Below, piece by piece: positions 1-11,300 of a stretch of 64,000 nucleotides of DNA. The stretch spans positions 13,207,001 to 13,271,000 of the forward strand of contig JANTQA010000008.1 of NCBI GenBank assembly GCA_027625915.1, read 5' to 3'. The translations under genes and the position numbers were made by a program. Positions within the stretch are counted from its first letter, which is position 1; each line of letters opens with the position of its first letter. This stretch comes from Anaeramoeba flamelloides (taxonomy: Eukaryota; Metamonada; Anaeramoebidae). The notes below the pieces were generated by a model. It worked only from the letters and a program-made list of their open reading frames with translations, did no database searches and was not told the DNA's origin.

Positions 1-456
1 AATAAGAATTTTATTTTTAAAAATTGAGTTTTAATATTTTAAAAATTTCGAATTGTGTTTTATATTAGACTAGGAAATATTATACAACCATATTATTAAA
101 TACATTCCTTTTGATTTGGTTAAAGAAATAATTTGAATTGTTCATTTTAAAATTAACTTTGGTACTCAACAATTATAAAATTTACCTACACCCTTATTTT
201 TTTTTAAAATATCTTGAGTGGGACAAACCAAAATAAATAAGTTACCAAAATCATTTTGTATGTTATAATATTACTTTTATCAAAATGTTAAACAAGACGA
301 TTGTACTTCCCTAAAATTAAAACAAAGTTTCGAATTACAAACCCTTTCACTTTGAAAATAGTTCAAAAATCGATTCATTTTTTTATTTTTTCCACTTGAC
401 CATTTTCTGAGTTCTTAGTTCAAAAAAGCAAAAAAAGAAAAAGAGAAATAAAGTAA
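1..456. other. AT-rich flank upstream of HAT1-like gene
   Basis: No coding similarity, RNA gene or repeat was recognised here. The last 60 bases before the ATG are purine-rich (many AAAAAG runs), which may be the 5' leader of the following gene. A promoter motif cannot be told apart from the general AT richness. Confidence 0.5.
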
Positions 457-2051
457 ATGAGCCGAGCAAATAAAAAAAAGAGCTTGTTGGTTGAAAAAAA
501 CATCAAGACAGGAATTTTTAAAAAACGTACAAGAATGGACACTTCACAAGCGTTTCAATTTTATTTACACCAAGATCTTATGAAATGGGATCAATTTCTT
601 CCTGCTTTACGAGATAATATTTTTGGAAAATCAGGAGATTTGTGGAAACAGTTGATGTGTTTAAAATTTCATCTTCATTTAACACCATCTTGTCGATATG
701 GCTTTTTGGAAATTCAACAAGTAATGAATGACAAATATAACAATATAAACAAAACGAAATTTCCTCTTCAAAAACAGAATAGCCTAGTCACCAAACAGAA
801 ATTGAATTCCAATTTCAAGTCAACTCAAAACAGAAATGAGGTAATTGAATTTTTAAACTCGAAAAATTGCCTACCTTTACATTTAATGAATGATCAAAAA
901 AAATTTGAAAAAAAAATCACTCAAGAATTATGTGGCAAATTTACTCCACCAGGAGAAAGGATCAAAATCTACAAAAGATCAACCAACTCTTTATTTACTG
1001 AAAAAACATCCGTTTTTGAAATCTTTGCTTGTTCAGCGGATCAATTGAGTTATCAAAATTATTATAAATCAATCCAATTTTTACTCTTTTGGTACGTTCA
1101 AAAAAAAAATTTAATACCAGAAGACGATATTAACGATCCAAATTTCAAGACTTATCTTTTATTTGAAAAGCTTCAAATATCAAACTCAAACCAAATTTCT
1201 CGAAAAAATATGACAAAGATTGAAAAAAAAAAGAAAAAGAAAAAGAAAAAAAAAATAAAAAAAAAATCAATAAAAATGAAAAAGAAAAAGAAATGGAAAT
1301 GGGAATAGAAAAGGAAAATGTAAATAGAGATCACTTTATTTATATTTTTGCTGGGTTAGCAACTGGCAGTGTCTTTTTTAAATTCCCAAAAGGTAAACGG
1401 TTTAGATTTCAGAATTTTTTCATCTTGCCACATTACCAACAAATTGAAAACCAAGTGAAATTTTTAAAATCCATTTATAGAAATTTATTTGACACCCATA
1501 ATATTTTAGAAGCCACCTCCCAAGTTTCAAACCCTGACTTTTCAAGAATTAGAACTCAAGTTGATCTTGAGATCTGTTGGAAAGAAGGATATTTTTTAAC
1601 AAAAGTGGAACAACCGAATACAAAAAAGCAATTAAATATAAAGAAAGGAAATCATTTAAATAAAATGGATTTGGTGTACTCTTTAGAATTTGAAAATGGA
1701 AATGAAAATGGAAATGAGATGGAAATAGAAAAGGGAAATGAAAATGAAAATGAAAAGGATGAGGATGAAAAAATAATTTTTGGAAAATTATCTATTAAAG
1801 ATCTTGAAAAAATTGCATCAAAACTTAAATTAGCTCCTAACCAAGCAAGAAAATGCTATCATATATCCTGGTTTAAAAACATTGATTTAAATGATTCAGA
1901 AATGATCCGACAATTTCGAATTGATGTTAAACGCAGATTATATTTGGAAAAAATTACATTTTTAAATATTCCAGTCAATCAAAAAGAATTTCTTGAAGAA
2001 TTGTTTCGATTGGAAATCATTGAATTTAAAAAAATTTTAAGCCATTTTTAA
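457..2051 (+). CDS. HAT1: HAT1-like type B histone acetyltransferase, frame broken in a lysine tract and active-site residues lost
   Basis: HAT1 acetylates newly made histone H4 before chromatin assembly. Two overlapping frames (457-1308 and 1293-2051) carry successive parts of one HAT1 fold. The first has the N-terminal domain, with FTPPGERIKIYKR and FEIFACSADQLSYQNYYKS followed by QFLLFWY and YLLFEK. The second has the GNAT core (FFILPHYQQIENQ, then SRIRTQVDLEIC) and the C-terminal helices (NQARKCYHISWF, RQFRIDVKRRLYLEK). They meet in a poly-lysine stretch at about 1221-1300. There is no GT dinucleotide between about 1150 and 1310, so a normal intron cannot join them; a frameshift or a homopolymer sequencing error is likelier. 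The usual QxxGxG acetyl-CoA loop reads YQQIENQ, and the catalytic Glu of the family's (V/A)EDP motif reads Gln in TSQVS. The joined product would be about 530 residues against about 420 in animals. Family assignment is firm; activity is doubtful. Confidence 0.8.
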
Positions 2052-2935
2052 ATTTTTTAAAGATTAATATATAACCCTTAAAAAATTTCAAAATAATTGA
2101 TTTTTATATTTACATTAAAAAATAAAAATAGAGAATTTATATTTTTCGCAAATAGAATCATATTTTAATTTGATTTATTTGATTTCATGTTATTTTGCCG
2201 ATTTATGAGATTTAGATTGATAAATTATGAAAATCATGTTTAAAAGTATTTGTTACAAAAAAAAAATTAACAATCTTTAATGAAAACTGGTAAATTTATA
2301 TTTTCTAATTAATTTATTTTTGAAGACAGTAAAAAAAGTTTTAGAAATAAAAAAGAATTTTTTTTTTTTTTTTAATTTGCAACATCTATTCAACAAAGTT
2401 ACATCCTGTTTATCTGAAATACTAAATTTATTTAGATTTTTACACTAGTTATAATGCAGGCAAGAATAGATCTCAAAGGAGAAATGTTCTGTAAAAAATG
2501 AAAAGAAAAAAAAAATTAATTTTTTTTATTATTATTGAAGAGGTGTAAATTACACTCTAGTTGTCCTTAGACTTAAATCCACTTTCAGAAATTTAAGCTT
2601 AAAATCATAGATTTCACTATTATTAATTAATAAAAATAATTCTGAACTTTTTTGATCGAAAATTATTCCTTGAGATTTATTTCTTTTAATTTATTTTGAA
2701 AAATTACTTTATTTTTTTCATAAGAAGGACAAACTGTAAAAAATGATTTATATTTTTAATTTAATCTTTCTGTTTATGTTTTAAACATAAAGGAAAGAAT
2801 TGATTTAAGTTTTTATTGATCACATAATAATATCTATTTAAGTAATTAGTAAATTTCATGAATTTTAGGATTGGTGGACTTGATGGATAAATTAAATATC
2901 TTTGGGTTTTAAATAAATATTTCTGGCATTTTATT
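2052..2935. other. Intergenic AT-rich DNA, no gene seen
   Basis: Homopolymer-rich sequence downstream of the HAT1-like gene. I see no open frame with recognisable similarity on either strand and no clear terminal inverted repeats. Confidence 0.5.
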
Positions 2936-3720
2936 ATTGTTAAATATACTTGGTGGTGTTTTAGAGTGTCTTAGAGTTCCTTCAAGTACCTTTGAGTAGC
3001 TATTTATCCCAGAATTCAAAAGAATAGGGTAAAATAAAAGATTTTCATCTATTCTTTTAAATTCTGGAAATCCTAAGGTCGGTTTTTTAATTTTAGCAAA
3101 GAAAAGAAAATTGAAGAAAGTTTCTTTTTATTTCTAAAATTAAAATCAGAAAAACGTCATTTTTCCAGAATTTAAAAGAATAGATGAAAATCTTTTATTT
3201 TACTCTATTCTTTTGAATTTTTAGAATATCTAATGAAAAGTTAATGTTACGTGCAGTCAAGTGCATAGTTTTTTTTTAATTTTTCTATTTTATAGGTGAA
3301 GTGTTCTAGGATTCTCTGAGTTTTCTATTTGTTTGGAAAAACAATAAATTTTTGTTAGGTTTTTTTTAGTTTTCTATTTATTTGTGAAGTGTTCTAGGTT
3401 TTTTTGATGTCTTTTGTTTTATTTCTGAATTTTTCTAAGTTTTATTGAGGTTTTCTATTTTATTTCAAAAGTGTTCTAGGTTTTTTTTTTACTTTTTGAA
3501 ATAAACAGAAAAATTAAATAGATTTTCGGTTTATTTCAAAAACTAAAAAAAACCTAATGGAAATATATCGATTTTCCAAACAAATAGAAAAACTGAAGAA
3601 AACCTAACGAAAATTTATTGTTTTTCCAAATAAATAGAAAACTCAAAAAAACCTAACCAAAATATATAGATTTTCTAAATAAACATAAAACTCCTGAAAA
3701 GTTAGCAGTGTTTTTTTTTG
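2936..3720. repeat. Modular hairpin-repeat cluster, copy 1 (largest)
   Basis: This stretch is a run of three recurring palindromic modules. The first is a hairpin of the form CAGAATTCAAAAGAATAG...CTATTCTTTTGAATTCTGG (3012-3068 and 3163-3222). The second is TTTTTGAAATAAACAGAAA...TTCGGTTTATTTCAAAAA (about 3485-3550). The third is GAGTTTTCTATTTATTTGG facing CCAAATAAATAGAAAACTC (about 3310-3640). It is preceded by the lead-in TAGAGTTCCTTCAAGTACC. The same modules recur at 8740, 9290, 11766, 39510, 48184, 55668 and 60108, so this is a dispersed repeat family and not a chance fold. Confidence 0.8.
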
Positions 3721-3814
3721 ATTTAATAAATAAATAGATTTTTTTTACATTTTCTTTATATTTCCAAAATTAAAAAAAATATAACGACATTTCCCATTAA
3801 GTGGAATTCAATAA

Positions 3815-4870
3815 TTAGTTATATGCGTATTTATAAATATCTTTTTTTATTTCAATTAAATATTTTGAATACTGGTTGATTTTCTTATTTATTTGTTGAT
3901 TGCATTTTATTAATTTTTCCAAAAAAAAAAAAGGAATAGATAAATTTGTTAATGTTTTTTTGAATTTTAATTTTTTTTTATTAAATGAAAATATCATATT
4001 TTCCATTTTAAATTCTCTTTTTAAAATGATAATTGGTGTGTTTTTATTTATTTTACACCTTTCAGTGATACATGATTTATCCAAGAATTTAAATAATTTA
4101 TTGTTTCTATTTCATAATTAAAAATTTCTAATCCATATGTTAATTGACTTAATATAAAAGATTTAAATAATCTGATTTTCAAATTATTATTGAGGGAATT
4201 GTTATTAAATAATTGTTTACAGTTATTATATGTTTCTTTAGATTTTTTTAAATTATAAACTATATGTGCAATTTTATCAAAATAGATACCTAAATTATTA
4301 CCTAAATATTTTTTTAAAAATGTATTGATATAAATCTTTATGTTTATTAGGTTTTAGCAAAAATTGAATAATAATTTTATCCATAGAATTTGATCCTTGA
4401 TTTTATAATATTTTCATTTTCTTTTAAAATTGAAATTATTATATATGCTAACCTTTGTAAAAGGACCCGTTAATAATATTATTTTCAATAAAATAAAAAG
4501 TAAAATGAAAAAAAAATTAAATGCGAGGTAATGGATTCTCTTGGAATATACCAAGTCCTGTTCTTGATACTATTTTAATAAAAAATTTGAATAATTTTAT
4601 TTAATATAAATTTATTTATTGTTTTTTTAATTATTTTAAAATTAATTGAGTCAAAACAGTTTACTATATCAATCATTATAATATGTGTTTTATCATTTCC
4701 ATTTTCATTATTAGATTTTATCTTATTATTAGTATTTAAGAAATTTAAAACAGCAATTCGAGTATTATATTGTTTTCTAAAAGTTAAATTGAAATTTGTG
4801 AATAAATTCTAAATAAGGTTCAATTAGTTTATATAAAATTTTTAAAAAATAATCTTGGTAAACTTTTTTT
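3815..4870 (-). pseudogene. Decayed non-LTR (LINE) retrotransposon reverse transcriptase, relic 1
   Basis: Reading the minus strand with several stops and frame changes gives consecutive reverse-transcriptase blocks of the non-LTR type. They are a fingers segment (FRKQYNTRIAVLNFL), motif A as MIDIVNCFDSINFKII (about 4641-4680), a motif B relic GIFQENPLP (about 4530), and the thumb signature LKIRLFKSFILSQLTYGLEIF split across a stop-free stretch near 4119-4185. An 89-codon tail follows (3815-4084). The position expected for the catalytic YxDD reads YNN, so the enzyme is dead. A homologous tail is found at 40202-40516. Stops, frameshifts and the lost aspartates make this a fossil insertion. Confidence 0.8.
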
Positions 4871-5940
4871 AATAGAAATATTTCTATAGTTTAACGCTGT
4901 ACCTTCATTTCTCTTAAAAAATTGATTGTCAAAAAAGACAAGAATAAGAGACTGAAAAGAATAAAATCAAAGAGAGTAGGATTTATTGGAAAGGTTTAAG
5001 TGCTCAAGAGCTCTTAATCTATAAAAGAGAGAGTTTTGAAGTGACTAAAGTTGTGATTCCTAATTCAAAGAGCAGTGAAAAGAACCTTTTAATTACAATC
5101 ATTAGAAGTATTCTAAACTCAATTTAGTTTTCTGCAATCAAAGAGAGTAAAATAAAAATCACATAAACAAAGCTGTAATAGCTGAATTTTTTAATTTTTT
5201 TTTTTTTTTTGTAAACTGAGTATTAAAGGGGTTGTTACCATTTTTTTATTATTTTTTGGATCTATAACTAATTAACAAGATGGTTTGGTAAAAGTCTACT
5301 GGACAAAAATTGAGATCAGCACATGAGTTTATAACATTACAAGACAGAAGTTAATCATATTATAATATAATTAGATATAACAAGAGGCTTAATTCTCATA
5401 AGTTTATCTCTTCTTCAATACTTTAAACCTACATATCCATACACATCCCAAATTCTAACTCTCAACTTTATTTATTTTTTTATTTTTGACATTTTTTTTG
5501 ATCAAAAAATGTTTTGCTTCTAATTCTGATAACAAAAATAAAAATTCCGATATTTTAGCATTTTTTGAATTCACAAACTTCTAAATAATTTTTAGTGACT
5601 AATATATTATATTTGAACTCCCGACTGAAAATAAATTCACTAAGTCCTAAAAATTAAAAAATATCAAAAAAAAATTATCTTTTTATCATTTATTGTCTTT
5701 TGATTCTTTATTTTTTTATTTGAATTGATAAAAAGTTGAACTATAAATATTTTCTCTTTTGTAAAAAATTACTTTTTAGAAGTTAAATTAATTTTAATTT
5801 TTGAAAAAAAATTATTGAAAAAAAAAATATTTTTTATTAATTTGAATATTTTTTTTTTGTTTTAAGTTTTGAAAAAAAAGTATATGTTTGAAAATAAAAA
5901 ATAGATATTAAAGACAATCTTTAACACTTTAATAATAAAA
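4871..5940. other. Intergenic AT-rich DNA, no gene seen
   Basis: No recognisable coding block. The 14-mer AATCAAAGAGAGTA occurs twice (near 4967 and 5136), but I cannot assign it to an element. It could be the older 5' part of the LINE relic beside it, degraded past recognition. Confidence 0.4.
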
Positions 5941-5947
5941 AAAGGGT

Positions 5948-5954
5948 AAAAAAA
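5948..5954 (-). terminator. RNA polymerase III terminator of tRNA-Glu
   Basis: Seven A on the plus strand, hence T7 on the transcribed strand, begin two bases after the tRNA discriminator base. A run of four or more T is the standard Pol III stop signal. Confidence 0.8.
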
Positions 5955-5955
5955 T

Positions 5956-6026
5956 TTCGGAATCCGGGAATTGAACCCGGGCCAACTGGGTGAAAACCAG
6001 ACGTTCTACCACTATACTAATCCCGA
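5956..6026 (-). tRNA. tRNA-Glu (anticodon UUC)
   Basis: The minus strand folds as a full cloverleaf of 71 nt. The acceptor stem TCGGGAT pairs with ATTCCGA (one G-U). The D arm contains TAGTGGTAG. The anticodon stem CTGG/CCAG encloses the loop TTTTCAC, giving anticodon TTC. The T arm CCGGG-TTCAATT-CCCGG is perfect, and the discriminator is A. The internal A box (TAGTATAGTGGTAG) and B box (GGTTCAATTCC) are intact and there is no intron. It resembles eukaryotic cytosolic tRNA-Glu. A T7 terminator follows directly. Confidence 0.96.
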
Positions 6027-6289
6027 TTTACACAACATGCCTAAAATTGAACTAAAGAAAAAATTAAACCATAGAAGTAAATCAAACATTTCAATTCACT
6101 CAAAACTTTCGTCTCATTTTCATTTTTCATTTTTCTTCCTATTTTCACAAAATTAATTTCTTTTCATTATTACCAATTCGAAAAAACAAGCACATAATGT
6201 TACAACTAATGCTTCCAGGTTCACCATAACAAAAACAAACAAAAAACAGTTCAAAAATCGAACCAAAGTTTTTTTGAATAAACAATAAA

Positions 6290-7048
6290 TTAACCACAAC
6301 AACAAAATTAGCTGGCAAAGATACTCTTTACAAATCTGAGAACAAGCTTTCTGCATCAAAATTGCAAGAAATAAAATTAAAAAAATAAAAAAAGAAATTC
6401 ACTTCTGGGCAATATTTGAAGACATTAAACAAAAAGTATGAAACTCTTGAGGAAGAGTTTGAAGTGCTAACAAAAGAAAGCAAAACCCTGACTCAGTTGC
6501 TTGAGGAGTCTCAAATCCAGTTAAAGAAGGAAAAGGAAACCGAAAAGAAAGAGTTCAAATAAGGGATTGACGAGGAACAAAAGTGCACCTTTATCAATTT
6601 AAATGTGGGAATATACAAATGAAAAACACAACTTTTGACATTAAAAAAAATCACTTGAAAGAACAAGCCTGAAACAGAGAATTCAGGAAGTTAAAACAGA
6701 ACTGGCGACTATTCAAAATGAAACTACACAGATGTTCAAAACAAAGAAGGGGTTCGATTTTCAAGCCTCCAAGTCTCTAAAGGATTTCCAAATTCAAGTT
6801 GTCATCCAGATGAAAAACGATACTCGTTCTCAGCCGTTGTACCCCCAAACCATAAACTTTTTACAACTGTAAAATTGAAACCTTTCAGCCATCAATTAAA
6901 AAAGGATCAATTCGAATTAAAAAACCTTCGCAAAATTGACGAATCTCATAGTAATTTTAATGCAGGAAAGGTTAAGGATCGTTATCCGACAATGTATCGA
7001 AAAACAATTGGAAAGGAAGTAACTGTTATCAGATTTCGAAGGGTTTAA
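6290..7048 (+). pseudogene. Degenerate coiled-coil protein gene
   Basis: One frame reads continuously through several stops as a heptad-rich coil, with pieces such as KLAGKDTLYKSENKLS, YLKTLNKKYETLEEEFEVL and SLKQRIQEVKTELATIQNE. Stops interrupt it near 6388, after EKKEFK (about 6560), and twice more before 6670. Near 6800 the frame shifts to a non-coil end that includes YSFSAVVPPNHKLFTTVK and RYPTMYRKTIGKEVTVIRF before TAA at 7046. Base composition is richer in G and C than the flanks, as expected of former coding DNA. I do not recognise the family. Short introns were considered, but the breaks lack GT-AG pairs of plausible length. Confidence 0.6.
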
Positions 7049-7490
7049 CAGCAATTTATATCTACCAAAGAATCAGAAACAACAGATCTCTTTTCCAAAA
7101 ACCACTTCTCGTTTAACTTTATCTTTAATTTTTCTTTTTTTATGCATCTGAAAAAAAAATTTCGGATCCACTGTTTCCTTGCTTGTGTCTGTCAGCTTCA
7201 GTTAATGTGTTTTCTGATATCTATATATTTTTCTACGGACAAATAACTGTGTTTTTGGATTCTTCAAAACCATTTATTTCTTTTACCGAGACCGAAAATC
7301 TTGCAAAAATTAATTTTTCTGTGTGTTATGTTTTTTTTTTCTCTGAAAAAAGATGCCTTGGGCAAAACTACTGACATTACCCAATTAAAAAATGAAAATT
7401 TTTATTTCAACTTTTGGGCTATTTCTTTACTGATTCCTGGATCAAAATATAACAAGATCTACAATTCTTTTTTGAACAAATTTTGAAAAT
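7049..7490 (+). other. Coding-like but unidentified stretch
   Basis: The composition stays richer in G and C, and two overlapping short frames are open (7183-7374 and 7301-7486). The second contains DALGKTTDITQLKNENF. This could be a further decayed part of the coiled-coil pseudogene or an unrelated relic. No family is recognised and I do not call a gene. Confidence 0.25.
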
Positions 7491-7580
7491 TAAATATTTT
7501 TGTACTATTTGGAGAATGTTATTTTATAAGAAAAAATAAAATCACAGTACAACCAGAAAAGAATTCAGAAAATCACTATT

Positions 7581-7777
7581 CAGTCAGTTTCAAATTTAAG
7601 GCTCAAACTTTCAACGAAATTTAAGGCACAAAAAAAATTCCAAAAATTAATAAACAAAATATAAATTCTAGTAAAATAATTTGTGTAAAAAAAAATTCCA
7701 AAAAATGTGCCTTACTCTGAATTTTGTATGTGGGTCATTTTCGTTGAAATTTTGTGTCTTAAAAGTGGAACTGACTG
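7581..7777. mobile_element. 200-bp foldback MITE, family A, copy 1 (diverged)
   Basis: Terminal inverted repeats: CAGTCAGTTTCAAATTTAAG at the left and the complement of CTTAAAAGTGGAACTGACTG at the right, with TCAAACTTTCAACGAAATTT just inside. The whole unit folds on itself. Copies at 15434 and 24067 are better preserved. The CAGT start and TA flanks of the other copies suggest a non-autonomous Tc1/mariner-type element. Confidence 0.8.
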
Positions 7778-7854
7778 CAAATTAAATATAATTGTGCAAC
7801 CTTATTTTTTTTTATTGTTTTTTATCAGTTTTTCTTTTTTTTTCTTTTTGTTTT

Positions 7855-8379
7855 CTTTATTATAAACAGTTTTTCAGTTAAAGGGGCCCAGTTTTATTGA
7901 AGAAATAGAACACATTCTACTAGTTTAATTCATTACTGTTAATTGTAAAATAAAAAGAATAAAATTTTCATTCTTCTTTCCTAAAAAAATATATCATAGA
8001 ATTAAAGCCAATCTTCTAAAACAGCCAATTCTAAAAGACGTAAATTAATACTTTAAGCTTCTTTTAAGTATTAAAAATATGAAATGGTTATATGAAGATC
8101 TATTAAAGTATAATTTTGGAAAGCTGAATGAAAATTTTATTGAATTTATTTTATTAATTTATTTCGAGAAAGGGGCAATTAAAGAAAATTTATTAAATAA
8201 AAAAAAGAGAAGAAGAGAATTAATTACAATAATTAAAATACATATAAAAAATAATATTATCATTTTCGTGACCAAATAGAAACTATCTACTTCCTAAATA
8301 CAAAGGATGAACAAAAACCCAATAGATGGATTATGATTACCGATAAAAATTTCACAATCCGTGATTAATACTTGGTATT
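7855..8379. other. Dispersed-repeat fragment and short unassigned open frame
   Basis: Bases 7865-7950 (TTTTTCAGTTAAAGGGGCCC followed by AGTTTTATTGAAGAAATAGA) recur at about 46755-46840, inside a TIR element. Downstream, 8079-8279 is an open frame of 66 codons that begins MKWLYEDLLKYNFGKLNENF. It looks more like protein than most AT-rich frames here, but I cannot assign it. It may belong to an old insertion. Confidence 0.4.
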
Positions 8380-11300
8380 CCATTGCACTAGGATGAAAAA
8401 ATAAAATTGAAAAAAAGAAGTTAGACAAAACTACAACTTCAATTATCATTTCATCCTTGTTAATCGAGTTTATTCAAAACATAGTCAACATCCCAGTTCT
8501 TAAAATTCTTGAGTCTGTTGTATTTATTGTTGTTAATAGTACTACGATTTTTGAAAGTCTCTAGTCAAGAAAAAAAGGTCTATTTTGGGGTAAAAAATTT
8601 TAAATGGATGTGACAATCAATTTTCTTTAAACTCAGCTAAAGGATATTTTTTTGAATAGATAATAACTAATAGTTTTGAAAACACTCTTATCATCTAAAA
8701 AAACTCAAACACGGAAAAAAAAAAAGCTGATGATAAATATTGTGAGTGTCCGTCAAGTGCCTAGCTTTTCCAGAATTCCAAAGAATAGAGAAAAATCTTT
8801 GATTTTACTCAATTCTTTTAAATTTTGGAAAACCTAACAGCAATTTTTTTTACTTTTTGGAATAAACCGAAAATTTCAATAAATTTTCTGTTTATTACAA
8901 AAATTAAAAAAAGCCTAACGGAAAATCACAGAAAAATTATTTTTTCCAATTTAAAAGAACAAATAATTATTTAATAGTCAAAATAATTGATTCCCTATTT
9001 GAAAGATATTCACCATATTTAAAAGACTATTAAACTATAATAAAATGAACTCTTATCTAGAAGTAAAAAAATTTTCAAATTTTTTACTAGTAAATCGAAA
9101 AAAAATATTACTGGAAAATTGGATTTTCCAATTTATATTGTAAAATATCTTGAAAAATATTTTTTGATCAAAGATCCTTTATTAACCAATTGTGTTTATT
9201 CTAATTGAAGTTATTAAAAAGGGTAAAATTAGCAAATATTTAATTTTTTTTTGACAAAATTTTTTCATGATCGTGTGTTATTAGTTTTTTTTTAATTTAA
9301 AAGAATGGAGTATAATCTTTGATTTTGCTCAATTCTTTTGAATTAAAAAAAAACCTAAAAACAAGATACTCTACTCTCAGAGTGGGGCACTAGGTGCCCA
9401 AATTTATATTTTTTTTACTATTTTAAGTATTTTTTGTTTTCGCTTTATTTTTATTATTTTTTCTTTATTACCTTAAGTTTTCTACCATAAGAGCTTTGAT
9501 AAAAAATTCCCAACAAGTACAATAACTTTCATAATTTTGATTAGTCATGTTGAAGAGTTTCTGTTTATTTTTTCTAAGAATAACTTTTTTTATAGTTTCT
9601 TATCTAAAATTTTTGAAAATTTTTTTTTTCCACTTGATTCTGATAACATTTATACCTTTAACAATACCAAATGAAATGATTTATATTTTCGTAATATTGA
9701 ATACAATAATCACATTTTTTACATCTTTCTTTTTCTTTAAATGTGTTATATTCTTATTTATCTTTTAATACGAAGGAGTATATCTTTAGTTCATTTGTAG
9801 AAATGCGAAATTTGAGGAATGTAGTACTTGATTTAAATTTTAGATAATTTTTTATTTTAAAATTAAAATTTTAATTCTTGATAATTTTGTACTATTCTTT
9901 TATTTTACGACTTTGATTATTTTTCACATTATTTAGATATTCATTTTTTATCTTTTTGTTTTTTTTAAATCATTAAAATACTAGGTTTTCCAAATATTTA
10001 TTTCTTTATTTGGGTTATAATTAAATTTAATAAGTTAAATTTTTATTGAATTTATTTTTGAACAAATAGTCTTCTTCTCAAAATAAAACTTCAATTTTAA
10101 TCAAAATCAGTTACTTTCCCATTTTAATATCTGTTTTTTTTCGAAACTTATTGTTCAAATTGAATCCTGCTAACACACATTTAATATATTCTCTATCTTT
10201 GGAGTAAACTTATTAAAAAAAAAAAAAGATAATAATTCTTGGATTTTAATTTTCTCAAAGGAGGTTTGTTGAAAAAAAAATGAGTGAAACTAAAAGTTGA
10301 GATTTTTTTAGGTCTTCTAACATAAAATTACAAATGTTAAATATTTAGAATTCTTTTTTTGGTCTCATCTCAAATTATCATACTCTTCATGTTCAAAATT
10401 TAATGAAATTGTCACTGAAATTTGAATTCATTTACTTTCAGAGAAATTTCGCAAAAGTTCCTTTCTTACATTAACTTGAATTCAGACTATTAAATTTAAA
10501 AGGGTTTCGGATAAACAAAGTTACTCTTTCAAAGGTTTGAAGAAATTAAGTACTCTCCCAATGTGAAACTAAACTCGGTTACAGTCAAGTGGGAACAACA
10601 TTTTTTTCGAATATCAATTATTTTATCTAATTGGCCTTTGAAGAACAAATGGGAAATAAATAGAACAATACACCTCAAATAATTGTTGATATATGTCTGA
10701 AAGAAAACTAATTAACCAATAGATTTTCTTAAAAATTGAAAAACTCAAATTCTTCGGGAAACTTGAGAACAACAACAATGTTCGTTTTTAAACTTCTACT
10801 GGTATTTGAATAATAAATAGGAAACAATTTTCACTTCATTTTCCATACTTTTCTTTTACAAATAAAGCCACCAAACGAAGTTTGTTGACATTTGTGGTCT
10901 CTATTTGAAAAAGCAAATGAAAATTAAGTGAAAATTTTCACATTTATTAATCAAATATCATGATCATTATCGAATAGAATTCCAATAGAAATCAATATGA
11001 TTTCTATACAATCATTTCCACAGTTTCACTAACCTTAAAAAAAAACACATTTTTAACAAGTGACTATTGATCTTGCCATAAAAATAATTTTTGCATTTGA
11101 ATTAGGTGTAAAAAAAAATGGAAAAAAAAAACCAAAATGTGAAAAAATGATTTCAATATTGAAAATTTCCAAAATTAAATTTTTCTTCGAATATCTATTC
11201 AAAACCTTTAAACACATGTATTATACCCATTAAAGTTGTGCCCCTTTTGACTGAAAAATAGTTTAGTTGATATTTATATATGATTAACAACATATTTAAT

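Noticed and set aside
1221-1300. Short intron joining the two halves of the HAT1-like gene
   Set aside because: No GT donor exists between about 1150 and 1310, so a GT-AG intron cannot explain the frame change.
6740-6775. GGTTCGATTTTC as a second tRNA B box
   Set aside because: No acceptor, D or anticodon arm can be folded around it.
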